From contig NZ_CP033896.1 in NCBI RefSeq assembly GCF_003813965.1, forward strand, positions 2,666,001-2,730,000: a stretch of 64,000 bases of DNA, in the 5' to 3' direction. Each line of letters begins with the position of its first letter. The stretch's first letter is position 1. This DNA comes from Corynebacterium choanae (GTDB lineage Bacteria > Actinomycetota > Actinomycetes > Mycobacteriales > Mycobacteriaceae). A program made the translations under genes and the position numbers. This document shows, in pieces, positions 52,658-61,662 of the stretch. Under the pieces are notes generated by a model, which was given only the letters and a program-made list of their open reading frames with translations, had not been told where the DNA came from and did no database searches.

Positions 52658-53137
52658 TTACTTCCCAGTTTCGGTGGCGATTTCCACCACAATCTCCAGT
52701 TCGACGGGGGATGCCAGGGGCAGTTGTGCTACCCCAACTGCGGAACGAACGTGGGCACCCTGCGCCCCGAAGATCTCCCCGAGCAGATTCGATGCCCCAT
52801 TGATGACTGCTGGCTGGTCGGTGTATCCGTCCGCGGAAGCAACAAATCCGGTGACTTTCAACACCCGGCTGACATTGTCAATACCGACAAGTTCATCAAT
52901 CGCAGCCAGTGCGTTGAGGGCGGCTGTTTGCGCAAGCTGGGTTGCCTGTTCAGTGGTGACTGTGTCACCAACTAGCCCGGTAACTTCGAGTGCACCGTCC
53001 ACAAACGGCAACTGACCGGAAGTCCACACTTGATTACCGACTTGGATTGCGGGCACATAGGCGGCAACAGGTGCGGCCACCTCAGGAAGTTGCACACCGA
53101 GTTCTTGCAGTCGTTTGGTGGTTTGTGTGGTGCTCAT
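52658..53137 (-). CDS. RidA-family protein
   Basis: A 159-residue YjgF/YER057c/UK114-family protein. The core includes GNQVWTSGQLPFVDG, LNALAAIDELVG and the C-terminal signature RSAVGVAQLPLASPVELEIV, which contains the conserved Arg that binds imine substrates. It is somewhat longer than E. coli RidA because of an N-terminal extension (MSTTQTTKRLQELGVQLPE), typical of the Atu1953-like branch. It likely hydrolyses reactive enamine/imine intermediates. It corresponds to Rv3678c. ATG 53137 is chosen; an upstream frame extension is not conserved-looking. Confidence 0.9.
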   Translation of the reverse strand: MSTTQTTKRLQELGVQLPEVAAPVAAYVPAIQVGNQVWTSGQLPFVDGALEVTGLVGDTVTTEQATQLAQTAALNALAAIDELVGIDNVSRVLKVTGFVASADGYTDQPAVINGASNLLGEIFGAQGAHVRSAVGVAQLPLASPVELEIVVEIATETGK

Positions 53138-53356
53138 GTGCTGCTCGTTTCTGTAACAGAGTTGTGTGGTGGTGGTTGTGGTTGCAGATCGTGTTGGTAG
53201 GCGGTCGAGATCACAGCTGTGGTTGCCGGCACGCGGGCTGCGGCACACAGCTGCGATCTATCTTAACTGGCGAAAGATCACGGTGGCTGCAAACCAACTG
53301 GTTCACACCGAAACATCCCGCATGCTGCTGGCAAGGCTAGTGCTGGGTGATCGATT

Positions 53357-53410
53357 CACCGGGCGCTTTGGATCCACCGGGCGCTTTGGATCCACCGGGC
53401 GCTTTGGATC
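53357..53410. repeat. Three tandem copies of an 18-base unit
   Basis: The unit CACCGGGCGCTTTGGATC occurs three times without change at 53357-53374, 53375-53392 and 53393-53410. It lies about 220 bases upstream of ridA. The length is a multiple of three, but no convincing gene covers it. Confidence 0.9.
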
Positions 53411-53615
53411 TGCCAGGATTTTCCTGGCACTGGTGCTTATGCTGCTGTGCCCCGGTGCCGGTGGTTTGCATGGCTTTCGCCTGGTTGCGAACTCACCGTG
53501 TTGACGGGGTTACTCATCAGTATTGGATTCCGTGACACTGCTATGAGCACCGCTATTGGTGACATCTATTCATGGCACTGCCATCTATTTGTGGCCCTGT
53601 TGCACGCTAGCGAAT

Positions 53616-53655
53616 GAATAATCCCGCCGCATCGGATCGATGGGCGGGATTATTC
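53616..53655 (-). terminator. Terminator of the DUF4177 gene
   Basis: GAATAATCCCGCC (53616-53628) pairs perfectly with GGCGGGATTATTC (53643-53655), with a 14-base loop. It is about 105 bases past the DUF4177 stop. Confidence 0.6.
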
Positions 53656-53760
53656 CAGCGCCCTTGGGGCGCGTGAGTTGTTTGGAGTGGTTGTTCGCAG
53701 ATGCGGTGGCCGGGTGGTGCAGGTGTTGCTTTCGCCGCGATCCCGCTGTGCGGGGATGGA

Positions 53761-53919
53761 TTAGCTAACTGGGCGCTTTAAGAAAGCGACCATGTTCTCG
53801 GGGTTTGGCCCTGGTGTGACGCTCACAAGCTCCCAACCATCCTCGCCCCAGGTGTTGAGAATCTGGGTGGTGGAGTGGGTCAACAGCGGTACGGTGGCAT
53901 ATTCCCATTGTGTTGTCAT
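53761..53919 (-). CDS. DUF4177 small protein (Rv3678A-like)
   Basis: A 52-residue protein reading MTTQWEYATVPLLTHSTTQI, then LNTWGEDGWELVSV and a PENMVAFLKRP end. The segments WEYATVPL and NTWGEDGWELV are the DUF4177 hallmark. Its position between RidA and the WhiB gene matches Rv3678A. It is cytoplasmic and its function is unknown. ATG 53919 has only a weak AGG upstream. It is followed by its own hairpin terminator. Confidence 0.85.
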   Translation of the reverse strand: MTTQWEYATVPLLTHSTTQILNTWGEDGWELVSVTPGPNPENMVAFLKRPVS

Positions 53920-54456
53920 GGGCTATAAGCCTAGCGGTTGGAGCGGCTCATTGGTTACCCCCGGGGTGCTCTCGTCGTTGATCCCCCTAACCAGAAAGCA
54001 AATCCTTAGTTGCGGACAATCGGACACAAATGGTCATCCCTTTTACGCGCGGGGGTGATTTTCACCACGCCCAACCCCCTACCCCCCTTCTTATCTTTTT
54101 CTTAGCTTTGACAGCGGTTTTGTCACAGCTTTGCCGACATTTTGGACCCATTTGCGGATATAACACCACAATCGCTGCCGCAACTGCACTTGCTTTCCGC
54201 CAACTGCGGACAATTCCCGCAGCTCAAGGCCAGGTATTGCCGTGCCAATTCCCCGTTCCCGAATGGTGAGATGGCCCGTTGCATCACCCCAAGAAAGCAA
54301 TAAGAAATCCAGGTTTAGCGATACTTAAGCAGCCTGGTCGGGAACAAAGAAAAACACCCGGGAAGTCAGTGCATGACTTCCCGGGTGTTGGCCCAAATAG
54401 CCCCGAAACGGGTAAAGCATTTTAGGCCTTAACAAGTACTGCGGTAGCAGCCGTTG
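53920..54456. other. Region where mycobacteria carry Rv3679-Rv3680
   Basis: About 540 bases between the whcA stop and the DUF4177 start. It holds the whcA terminator and the DUF4177 promoter region. In mycobacteria two anion-transport ATPase genes lie here; nothing resembling them is present. Confidence 0.6.
54353..54389 (-). terminator. whcA terminator
   Basis: A perfect 15-bp stem AACACCCGGGAAGTC (54353-54367) / its complement (54375-54389) with a seven-base loop, then TTTTTCTTTG on the minus strand. A textbook factor-independent terminator. Confidence 0.9.
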
Positions 54457-54801
54457 CTAGATACCTTCAAGCTCACCGCCGGCAGCCAGATACTCTGCCC
54501 AGCTGGTGATATGCGGATTCTTCCGCAACAGTGCCCTACGCTGGCGTTCTGTGAGACCGCCCCACACCCCAAATTCGACTTTGTTATCCAGCGCATCCGC
54601 GCGACATTCCAAGACCACCGGGCAGCGGCGGCAGATCGCCGCGGCACGCCGTTGCGCGGCACCGCGCACGAACAGCGCATCAGGATCGCCATCGCGACAT
54701 TTCGCGCGGGTTACCCAATCCCCGCGATCCACCAATTTATTTGAGGGAACTTCAATTTGGTCGGCAGTCAGGCCTGCAGTACCCGCGAGTGCGTTCGTCA
54801 T
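54457..54801 (-). CDS. whcA: WhiB-family iron-sulfur regulator (WhcA/WhiB4)
   Basis: A 114-residue WhiB-like protein. Four cysteines for a 4Fe-4S cluster are in AKCRDGD, CRRC (ICRRCPVVLEC supplies three). The GVWGG turn follows, then a basic C-terminal stretch TERQRRALLRKNP. Position beside ponA matches C. glutamicum whcA and Rv3681c (whiB4), regulators of the oxidative stress response. ATG 54801 is preceded by GAGGAG at slightly long spacing; the frame continues upstream into the divergent ponA gene but is not conserved there. A strong terminator follows. Confidence 0.93.
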   Translation of the reverse strand: MTNALAGTAGLTADQIEVPSNKLVDRGDWVTRAKCRDGDPDALFVRGAAQRRAAAICRRCPVVLECRADALDNKVEFGVWGGLTERQRRALLRKNPHITSWAEYLAAGGELEGI

Positions 54802-54951
54802 AATTACTTGGTTCTCCTCGTTAGCGACAACACGTCGGTGTCCCTTAGTGTAAACACAGGAACGGGGGTAAGTCGAATAGGACGCAACGGGGGTAGTGCC
54901 GTCGTATTTACCCGGCGCGCGGAAGTTGCGTAGGGTAATGGAGTGGGCATT

Positions 54952-57414
54952 GTGAAATCGTTGTCGAAAGTTGCCGCCTCGACTGCCGCAGTCGGAGTGA
55001 TTTGTGCTGCTGCGCTGTCCCCCGCCGCCGGGGTCGGTGCAGTGGCAGTTACCCGTACGCAGGCAACTATGCAATCCAATTTGAAAGACCTCACCGGTGG
55101 GGATTCCCCTGGGGTGACCACTATTTTGGATGCTGCGAGACAGCCCATTGCCTGGATTTATGATCAGCGCCGATATCCGGTGGGGGCGGATCAGATCTCC
55201 CCGCTGATGAAAGCCGCAATCGTCTCAGTGGAGGATCGACGCTTCTATTTTCACGACGGCGTGGACTGGCAAGGCACGTTGCGGGCTATGATCACCAACA
55301 CGGTGTCCGGGTCGGTGCAGCAGGGGGCATCCACCCTTGATCAGCAGTATGTAAAAAACTATCTGCTGCTCGTCGATGCGAAAGACCAGGCAGAGCAGGC
55401 AGCCGCAACAGAAACCTCCTATGCCCGTAAACTCCGGGAGATGAAGATGGCCTCCGATTTGGAGAAGCATCTGTCGAAGGATGAGATTTTAACCCGCTAT
55501 CTCAACATTGTGCCGTTCGGTAACGGCGCCTTCGGGGTGGAGGCTGCCGCCCAAACCTATTTCGGTATTCCCGCCGCTGAGCTGAATCTGCCGCAGGCCG
55601 CAATGCTTGCCGGTATTGTGCAGTCTTCCTCGGTGCTCAACCCCTACACCAATGAGGCTGGTGTTATAGAGCGGCGCAACACAGTCTTAGACACAATGGT
55701 CGCCTCGGAGGCGATTAGTGCGCAAGAAGCGGCAGCAGCCAAGGCTGCCCCGCTCGGTGTGCTGGAGCAGCCAGGGGATCTTCCAAACGGCTGTATCGCT
55801 GCTGGGAACCGTGGCTATTTCTGCGACTATGTGCTGCAATATCTCGCCGGAAAAGGCTTTGACCAAGAAAAACTCAAAGCCTCCTCGTACACCATCACCA
55901 CCACGCTAGATCCTGCACTCCAAGAGATCGCCCACAATGCGGTGACCGCACAAGCAAATCCGCAAGCCCCCGGGGTGGCTGCAGTCCTCGACATTGTCCA
56001 GCCTGGTCCAGATTCCCGGAAAGTACTGGCGATGACCTATTCGCGGGACTATGGGCTGGATGCGGAAGCCCACCAATCGGTGCTTGCACTGCCCTACACC
56101 CAGCATGGATCCGGTGCCGGATCAATCTTTAAACTCTTCACTGCCGCAGTCGCCCTGGAGAAAGGCATGGGCACCGAGCAGATGCTGCCGGTTCCTGCCC
56201 GTGTTGAGGTGAAAAACATGGGTGCCGGTGGGGCGGCGAACTGTCCTCCGGACACCTACTGTGTGGAAAACGCTGGCGTATATAAACCAGAGATGACCCT
56301 GGCTGATGCACTTGCCCACTCCCCTAACACCACCTTCGTCAAACTCATTGAGCAAGTCGGTGTCGCCGACACCGTCCAGATGGCGATCCGGTTAGGACTC
56401 ACCGACTTCACCCTGCCCGGCTCGTTTAACGGCCAAGACTCTGTCGCCGACTATGTCACCGCGAACAATCTCGGCTCGTTTACGCTAGGTCCTACCGGGG
56501 TGAATCCGCTGCAGCTGTCGAATGTGGCAGCAACGCTAGCCTCCCACGGGGTGTGGTGTGAACCCAACCCCATCGAAGAGATGCTCGACGCATCCGGGCG
56601 GGCAGTTACCCTGCCCCAGCCGGCATGTACCCAAGCAGTCGCCCCGGAACTTGCCGACAGCCTCGCCCAAGCGATGAGTCACGATACCACTGAAGGCACT
56701 GCCGCGGACTCGGCACGAGCATTCGGCTGGGGCACCCCGACTGCCGCGAAAACCGGCACAACAGAAGCGCATTCTTCAGCCGCGTTTTTAGGATTCAATA
56801 GTAATTTTGCTGCTGCCCCCTATGTGTTTAACGACGGGGTGGAAGTCCTTCCACTCTGCACGTCGCCGCTGCGGCAATGCGCCAACGGTGACCTCTATGG
56901 CGGTATGGAACCATCACGGATCTGGTTTGGGGCAGCAACCGCAATTGAACAAGCCCGGACCGGGGGGCTTGCCCCCGCCGCCGAGAAATATCAACGCGGC
57001 ATCACCGCCGCTGATCTTCCCCGGGTTGACGGCCTCACCGAAGCCGATGCCCGCACGCGACTAGAAGACGCCGGATTCTTAGTCACTGCACAAACCGTGC
57101 CCGGCAACGGCATACCGAAAAATCGGGCGGTACGAGCTGTGCCGAAAGGCCCCTATCTGCTCAAAGGCGACGCAGTCTACCTGCAGATATCCGACGGGTC
57201 GAAACAAGTCACACCACCACCGGTGACCACTGCCCCGGCAACCATCGACACCCGGCAAAACCCGTACGGTGAGCAACAATTCGATCAATTCGGCAACCCG
57301 CAAAACCCGCCGCAACAACCCCAACAGCCCACCACCCCACCAAACACCACCGGCGGCACCCAAGATGATCTCATCACTCTAGAGGACGTCATCAACGGGA
57401 TTTTGAACAACTAG
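54952..57414 (+). CDS. ponA: Class A penicillin-binding protein (PonA2-like) with PASTA domain
   Basis: A bifunctional cell-wall synthase of 820 residues. An N-terminal signal anchor is followed by a GT51 glycosyltransferase domain (about 60-240) with EDRRFYFHDGVDW and QGASTLDQQYVKN. The transpeptidase domain has the active-site SIFK in GAGSIFKLFTAA, SPNTT and AAKTGTTEAH. One PASTA domain (about 650-715) starts RVDGLTEADARTRLEDAGF. The Pro/Gln-rich C-terminus is probably in the wall. It corresponds to Rv3682. GTG 54952 is chosen because GGAG lies eight bases upstream; GTG 54943 is the alternative. It is transcribed divergently from whcA. Confidence 0.94.
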   Translation: MKSLSKVAASTAAVGVICAAALSPAAGVGAVAVTRTQATMQSNLKDLTGGDSPGVTTILDAARQPIAWIYDQRRYPVGADQISPLMKAAIVSVEDRRFYFHDGVDWQGTLRAMITNTVSGSVQQGASTLDQQYVKNYLLLVDAKDQAEQAAATETSYARKLREMKMASDLEKHLSKDEILTRYLNIVPFGNGAFGVEAAAQTYFGIPAAELNLPQAAMLAGIVQSSSVLNPYTNEAGVIERRNTVLDTMVASEAISAQEAAAAKAAPLGVLEQPGDLPNGCIAAGNRGYFCDYVLQYLAGKGFDQEKLKASSYTITTTLDPALQEIAHNAVTAQANPQAPGVAAVLDIVQPGPDSRKVLAMTYSRDYGLDAEAHQSVLALPYTQHGSGAGSIFKLFTAAVALEKGMGTEQMLPVPARVEVKNMGAGGAANCPPDTYCVENAGVYKPEMTLADALAHSPNTTFVKLIEQVGVADTVQMAIRLGLTDFTLPGSFNGQDSVADYVTANNLGSFTLGPTGVNPLQLSNVAATLASHGVWCEPNPIEEMLDASGRAVTLPQPACTQAVAPELADSLAQAMSHDTTEGTAADSARAFGWGTPTAAKTGTTEAHSSAAFLGFNSNFAAAPYVFNDGVEVLPLCTSPLRQCANGDLYGGMEPSRIWFGAATAIEQARTGGLAPAAEKYQRGITAADLPRVDGLTEADARTRLEDAGFLVTAQTVPGNGIPKNRAVRAVPKGPYLLKGDAVYLQISDGSKQVTPPPVTTAPATIDTRQNPYGEQQFDQFGNPQNPPQQPQQPTTPPNTTGGTQDDLITLEDVINGILNN

Positions 57415-57746
57415 CTTTACCACTGCAATAGCCCTGCTTATCGCAACAGCCCCACTGACTGTACAGCCGTTCGCTCGCACAGGCAGTGGGGACAGCACCC
57501 GCTGCATGGTGATCTGTCGGCCCCTGCACACCATCCGGTTATTACTGGCTGCACCCCAATACGGCTCAACGTCACCGCCACAGCTATGTTTCGGCACAGC
57601 ACCGCTCCGATAGTGCAAACCGTGTACGGTCCCGGCAACTTCCCCCACACTGGTGCGGTGCACATAAGGAATAGAAAACACCACTGTTTTCCTTTGTGTG
57701 GTGTGCCGCAACTTCCTTAGTCTGGTGTGCCGCAGTCTGCCTGGAA
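57415..57746. other. Convergent intergenic region
   Basis: About 330 bases between ponA and the GNAT gene. It holds a small hairpin GAAAAC/GTTTTC (57674-57691) and a 12-base direct repeat TGGTGTGCCGCA (57699-57710 and 57723-57734). No gene is seen. Confidence 0.6.
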
Positions 57747-58412
57747 CTAGTGCCGATAGTGAACCCGGATACGGGTGTCGGCACGCTGAAACGTATCCGG
57801 TGCACAAGCCAGCCACAGTGCAGTGGAATCTACTGTTTCCAAATTGGTTGGCACATCAGCCACAGCAATAGGCTGATAGCCGCAGGCTTTTGAGACCGCA
57901 ATCGACGACGCATTTTCGGGATGAGCACCAGTGATGGCAAGTGTTGCGCCAAGATAGTCAAAGGCGAAAGCCAACAACATGCGGCGCATTCGTTTACCGA
58001 TTCCTGCGCCCTGATACCGCTGATCCAGCAATGAACCGGTAGAGATCACCCGGTGTTGAACAAAATCTACAGCCCGCAGATCTTGTTGCCCCACAATGGT
58101 GGTTCCCCGCCGCACTAGCAGAGGAATATCGCAACGTTCCGCGGTGATGGCAGCAACCTTTTCCTGCAGGCGATCCCAACTGGCATGGGCACCTGCCTGG
58201 GGATCACGCAAATGCTGGCGATACCAGGGAAAAAAGAAGGGTGCCTGCTCATTGCCGACGAAAAGCTGCAGATCCTCCATAAACGCCACATAGTCGTCCG
58301 CATCCTCCGGGCGACAGGACGTCAAACTGATCTCCCCGTCGGTGATGACTACCGTGCGCAATGCCTCTTGCAGGTCACTTCCTGCACACAGCGGTGCAAT
58401 AGTGGGTTCCAT
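57747..58412 (-). CDS. GNAT-family N-acetyltransferase
   Basis: A 221-residue protein with a RimJ/RimL-type acetyltransferase fold. The segment ISLTSCRPEDADDYVAFM is the first strand and helix. The acetyl-CoA loop reads LLDQRYQGAGIGKRMRRML (Q/RxxGxG/A motif), and AHPENASSIAVSKACGYQ is the closing helix typical of the family. The substrate is unknown. GAAAGGAAAG precedes ATG 58412. It stands alone. Confidence 0.85.
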   Translation of the reverse strand: MEPTIAPLCAGSDLQEALRTVVITDGEISLTSCRPEDADDYVAFMEDLQLFVGNEQAPFFFPWYRQHLRDPQAGAHASWDRLQEKVAAITAERCDIPLLVRRGTTIVGQQDLRAVDFVQHRVISTGSLLDQRYQGAGIGKRMRRMLLAFAFDYLGATLAITGAHPENASSIAVSKACGYQPIAVADVPTNLETVDSTALWLACAPDTFQRADTRIRVHYRH

Positions 58413-59011
58413 GCTTTCCTTTCACTAGAAGAAAACCAAAACCGTAAGATGCGTGAACACGCTAGTGAGTATGCGGCCAATGCCGCAATGCATCACGCAT
58501 TCACAGCAGGTGGGTCGACCCACGAAGGGGTTTGCAGCAACTGCAACAGGTTCACCCATCGATCATGCAAGAAGATCCTGCAACATCAGCCACAAGATCA
58601 TGGTAAATATCACGTTCCACCATAGGCACCAAGCTTTGCCGCACAGCAAGGTGAACGAGCCTAAAACATGGCAACCTTACCCGCCTGGTCGAGGTATTCT
58701 CCCAGTGCAACGCCGATTTTTAAGAGCCGCGGCCACGATGCTTCCGCAGCTTGCAACGTTCGCTACAGGATGCTGTGTCGCGCCGCAGTAGCTGAGATAT
58801 TCAATGCACAGTGTTGGCTTGCGACCTCCCGGCGCACCATACTAAACAGTCAACAATTCACTTACTGGAAAACCGCTGACATCAGCGCAATCATGCCCAT
58901 CGACAGCGGCACGCCTGGCGGCGATGAACGGTCATCGGGTGTGCCCACATGGCCTGATGCACAGCTTGTGCGTAATTCACTATTGCGTAATTGAAAAGAA
59001 AAGGGAAGATC
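58413..59011. other. Divergent region between GNAT and EIIB genes
   Basis: About 600 bases with promoters for both genes expected. Short frames are present on both strands, but none has a recognisable family or ribosome site. No clear regulatory site is identified. Confidence 0.5.
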
Positions 59012-59248
59012 ATGCTGCAACTCAACACAGTCATTGCCGGTCTTGGCGGTGCCAACAACATTCGGGATATCACCGGCTGTATCACCCGGCTGCGCTGTCT
59101 CGTCCACGATCCACAACGAGTCGATGAAACACTGCTCCAAGCCGGTGGTTGCACAGATATTCGCCGCAGCGGGGATCGCATCCAAATCCCCGTCGGCCTG
59201 GAGGCGGAAGTTATCGCCGATCAGCTCAACGACGCGTTGGGACGATAG
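59012..59248 (+). CDS. Stand-alone PTS EIIB domain (glucose family)
   Basis: A 78-residue protein equal to a single EIIB domain of the glucose/N-acetylglucosamine PTS family. It begins QLNTVIAGLGGANNIRDITG, followed by the phosphorylation motif CITRLR with the active Cys. It ends with a helix GLEAEVIADQLNDAL. EIIB normally passes phosphate from EIIA to the sugar and is fused to a membrane EIIC; no EIIA or EIIC gene is adjacent. AAGGGAAG lies upstream of ATG 59012. It may serve another permease in trans or have a regulatory role. Confidence 0.85.
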   Translation: MLQLNTVIAGLGGANNIRDITGCITRLRCLVHDPQRVDETLLQAGGCTDIRRSGDRIQIPVGLEAEVIADQLNDALGR

Positions 59249-59970
59249 CCCACAGAGCTTTTCGACCGCGGACTGAAGTGCCGGAAGTTGGAATCGTCCT
59301 CACGCAATGGATGCGGATACTGTGCAGCCTAACGCTGGCTTAACCATTGACTGTCTACCCGGCATAGGACACCGCACCGGCATGCCGCACGCACACGCAA
59401 GCGGCGGTGTTGTTGTTTGCCATGAGCACACTAGCGCGGCGAAGATAACCGCCTCCACCCAGGTGGGGAACCCGTACTCTTTACAGGCGGAACTTACCGC
59501 TTGCCGGGAGATTCTTCCATTGAGAAAAGATCCTTGCAGTACCTTCCAGCTGCTTTCCGCGAATTTTTCTAATCGCAGCGGCAAGCACCGCGGAATAACC
59601 GCAGGTTCCATTCAAGACGGCATCCCAAACACGAAGAAGATTGATCGTGTCACTGGCTTCATTCATGGTTGGAACAAGAAGCAAACAGCCCCCGTCCTGC
59701 ACGATCTAGCAGATGCGTGCGGCGGAGGCTGTGTTGCTGGCTTATTCGTCCTTGTCGCACCTTTGCGCTGATTGCTAGTTCACCTGCTCTCCCGGAGAAG
59801 ATGTTGTTGCACTACAGCGACGGTTTGCGAGGTTTTCTCTAATCCCTCCACCAAAGCGGCACATGCAACTGCAACAGGGACTGTCGATGTCAATGTCACC
59901 GGTGACCAGACAACGACTTCGTCGATGATGACAGGTTCCCTGTCTGGCTCCGGTAGAAAACGTTGCGGCG
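59249..59970. other. Gene-poor region after the EIIB gene
   Basis: About 720 bases between the EIIB stop and the YqeY stop. A plus-strand frame (59307-59771) has no recognisable domain and no ribosome site. A short palindrome CCACCCAGGTGG lies near 59456. Nothing resembling EIIA or EIIC is found. Confidence 0.5.
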
Positions 59971-60435
59971 TTAGTTACCGCCGAGGGCGCGCTTCACCGC
60001 AGTCGACAGACGCTTGCCGTCAACCCGGCCATCTGCTTTGGCAGTGGCTTTCTGCATAACTTGACCCATCATGCGCATCGACGGCTGATCATCACCAAAG
60101 ACATCTGCCACCACTGATTCCACCAGCTGATCGAGTTCCTCATCGGTGAACTGGGCTGGCAGATAGCGGGAGAACACTGCTGCTTCTTCCCGTTCAGCGG
60201 CAGCCAGCTCGTCGCGACCATTTTGCGCATACACCTCGGCAGATTCGTTGCGCTTTTTAATCTCCCGGGCAATCAGCCCCTTCACCGCAGCATCATCGAC
60301 TTCATGCTTGGAACCGCTGACCGATTCGGTTTGAATCGAGGCCAGCAGCATCCGCAAAGCCCGCTTCGTAACCTCATCTTTGTCCTTCATTGCCTGCTTT
60401 AAATCAGCACGGATTGTTGTAGTCAGTTCACTCAT
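59971..60435 (-). CDS. yqeY: GatB/YqeY domain protein
   Basis: A 154-residue helical protein of the YqeY family. It shows the family pattern IRADLKQAMKDKDEVTKRAL, REIKKRNESAEVYAQNGRDE, RYLPAQFTDEEL and GQVMQKATAKADGRVDGK. The domain equals the tail of GatB and may bind tRNA, but the role of stand-alone YqeY is unknown. It diverges from the metallophosphoesterase gene with only ~50 bases between starts, so promoters overlap. Confidence 0.92.
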   Translation of the reverse strand: MSELTTTIRADLKQAMKDKDEVTKRALRMLLASIQTESVSGSKHEVDDAAVKGLIAREIKKRNESAEVYAQNGRDELAAAEREEAAVFSRYLPAQFTDEELDQLVESVVADVFGDDQPSMRMMGQVMQKATAKADGRVDGKRLSTAVKRALGGN

Positions 60436-60484
60436 ATCGCCTAGGATACCGCGTCACCGGCGCAATCCCGTTACAGTTGTTGCT

Positions 60485-61417
60485 ATGACACGCGCGTCAC
60501 GACAGCAATCATCGCCCCTGCAGTCCGCTACCCGCTGGGTGGCAACGGCAGTAACTGCGGCCACCACTGTGGGGGCTGTCGCCGCCTATGCGAATCGGCA
60601 AGCAACCCAATACTCCCTCCGCGAGATCGCTATTGCGTGTCTGCGGCCGGGAAGCCTGCGGGGCAAAGACAGCTTCACCGTGTTGCATCTTTCCGATCTC
60701 CACATGACCCCCGACGATGAGGAGAAAACCACCTGGCTGCGCAGCTTGGCTGAAAATGATATCGATCTCGTCGTCAACACCGGCGATAACTTAGGCGACC
60801 ACTATGCAGTGCCAGCCACCCTGCGGGCACTGTCGCCACTGCTGAACAAACCAGGGGTGTTTGTCTTCGGCAATAACGACTATTTCGGACCGCAACCCGT
60901 CAATCCGTTGCGCTATCTCGTCGGAAAGAAACAACCCCTCTCATCAGAAACCATGCCCTATCAAGGGCTACGAGCAGGATTCTTAGAGCGCGGCTGGGTT
61001 GATCTGAATAATGCCTGCGCGGATTTTGCAGTGAACAAAGTCAAACTCACCGTCGCCGGAGTCGACGATCCGCACACCGGACAGGCTGTCCTTGATCAAG
61101 ACACTCACACCCCAAATCCGGATGCGGACGTGGCCATTGCCCTATCCCACTCCCCGGAGCCGAACGTGTTGCGGCATTTCGCCGCCCAAGGGTTTGACCT
61201 GTTATGTGCTGGACACACCCACGGGGGACAGTTATGCCTACCAGGTGGCCGACCACTAGTAAGCAATTGCGGACTACCAGCAGGGCGTGCCCGTGGACTG
61301 TCGTATCAGCGCGATATGGCCGTGCATGTCAGCCCTGGTGTGGGAACGAGTAAATATATGCAGTTCCGTCTCAACTGCCCGCCGGAAGCGACGTTACTGC
61401 ATCTCATTGAGCGGTAA
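60485..61417 (+). CDS. Membrane-associated metallophosphoesterase
   Basis: A 310-residue calcineurin-like phosphoesterase. An N-terminal hydrophobic stretch (about 20-37) probably anchors it. The metal motifs are in order: LHLSDLHM, NTGDNLGDH, GNNDYFG and AGHTHGGQLCLPGG. The GNHD motif is GNND here. Order ponA-metallophosphoesterase matches Rv3682-Rv3683. The substrate is unknown; related YkuE/YaeI-type enzymes act on lipids such as UDP-diacylglucosamine. ATG 60485 has a weak ribosome site. Confidence 0.9.
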   Translation: MTRASRQQSSPLQSATRWVATAVTAATTVGAVAAYANRQATQYSLREIAIACLRPGSLRGKDSFTVLHLSDLHMTPDDEEKTTWLRSLAENDIDLVVNTGDNLGDHYAVPATLRALSPLLNKPGVFVFGNNDYFGPQPVNPLRYLVGKKQPLSSETMPYQGLRAGFLERGWVDLNNACADFAVNKVKLTVAGVDDPHTGQAVLDQDTHTPNPDADVAIALSHSPEPNVLRHFAAQGFDLLCAGHTHGGQLCLPGGRPLVSNCGLPAGRARGLSYQRDMAVHVSPGVGTSKYMQFRLNCPPEATLLHLIER

Positions 61418-61530
61418 CGCCGAACCTACCTGTCACCCAGCGATACGCAACGGCCTCCTCCCTGCCCCACACACGGCATCAGCAGTGCTCTTGCCGCTGC
61501 ATCTGCTTTTTGAGTAGGTGAACAGGACTT

Positions 61531-61558
61531 TTGCGCAAAGACCGGTCCTCGTCTAAAG
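61531..61558 (+). promoter_or_regulatory. Probable tRNA-Pro promoter
   Basis: TTGCGC (61531-61536) and TAAAGT (61553-61558) are 16 bases apart. The predicted start lies about 20 bases before the tRNA 5' end. A small hairpin ACGAC/GTCGT follows at about 61570-61583. Confidence 0.5.
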
Positions 61559-61585
61559 TTTTAGCGGTACGACGAACGTCGTTCA

Positions 61586-61662
<77 letters not shown>

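Larger units (their letters stand above)
53138..53760. other. RidA upstream region
   Basis: About 620 bases between the DUF4177 gene stop and the RidA start, both minus strand. It contains a triple 18-base repeat and the terminator of the DUF4177 gene. No gene is seen. Confidence 0.55.

Noticed and set aside
54802..55074. 91-residue N-terminal extension of the WhiB protein
   Set aside because: It would overlap the divergent ponA gene, and its sequence is not WhiB-like; ATG 54801 with GAGGAG upstream gives the normal family length.
59307..59771. 154-codon plus-strand frame after the EIIB gene, considered as EIIA or EIIC remnant
   Set aside because: No EIIA His motif, no membrane helices and no ribosome site are visible.
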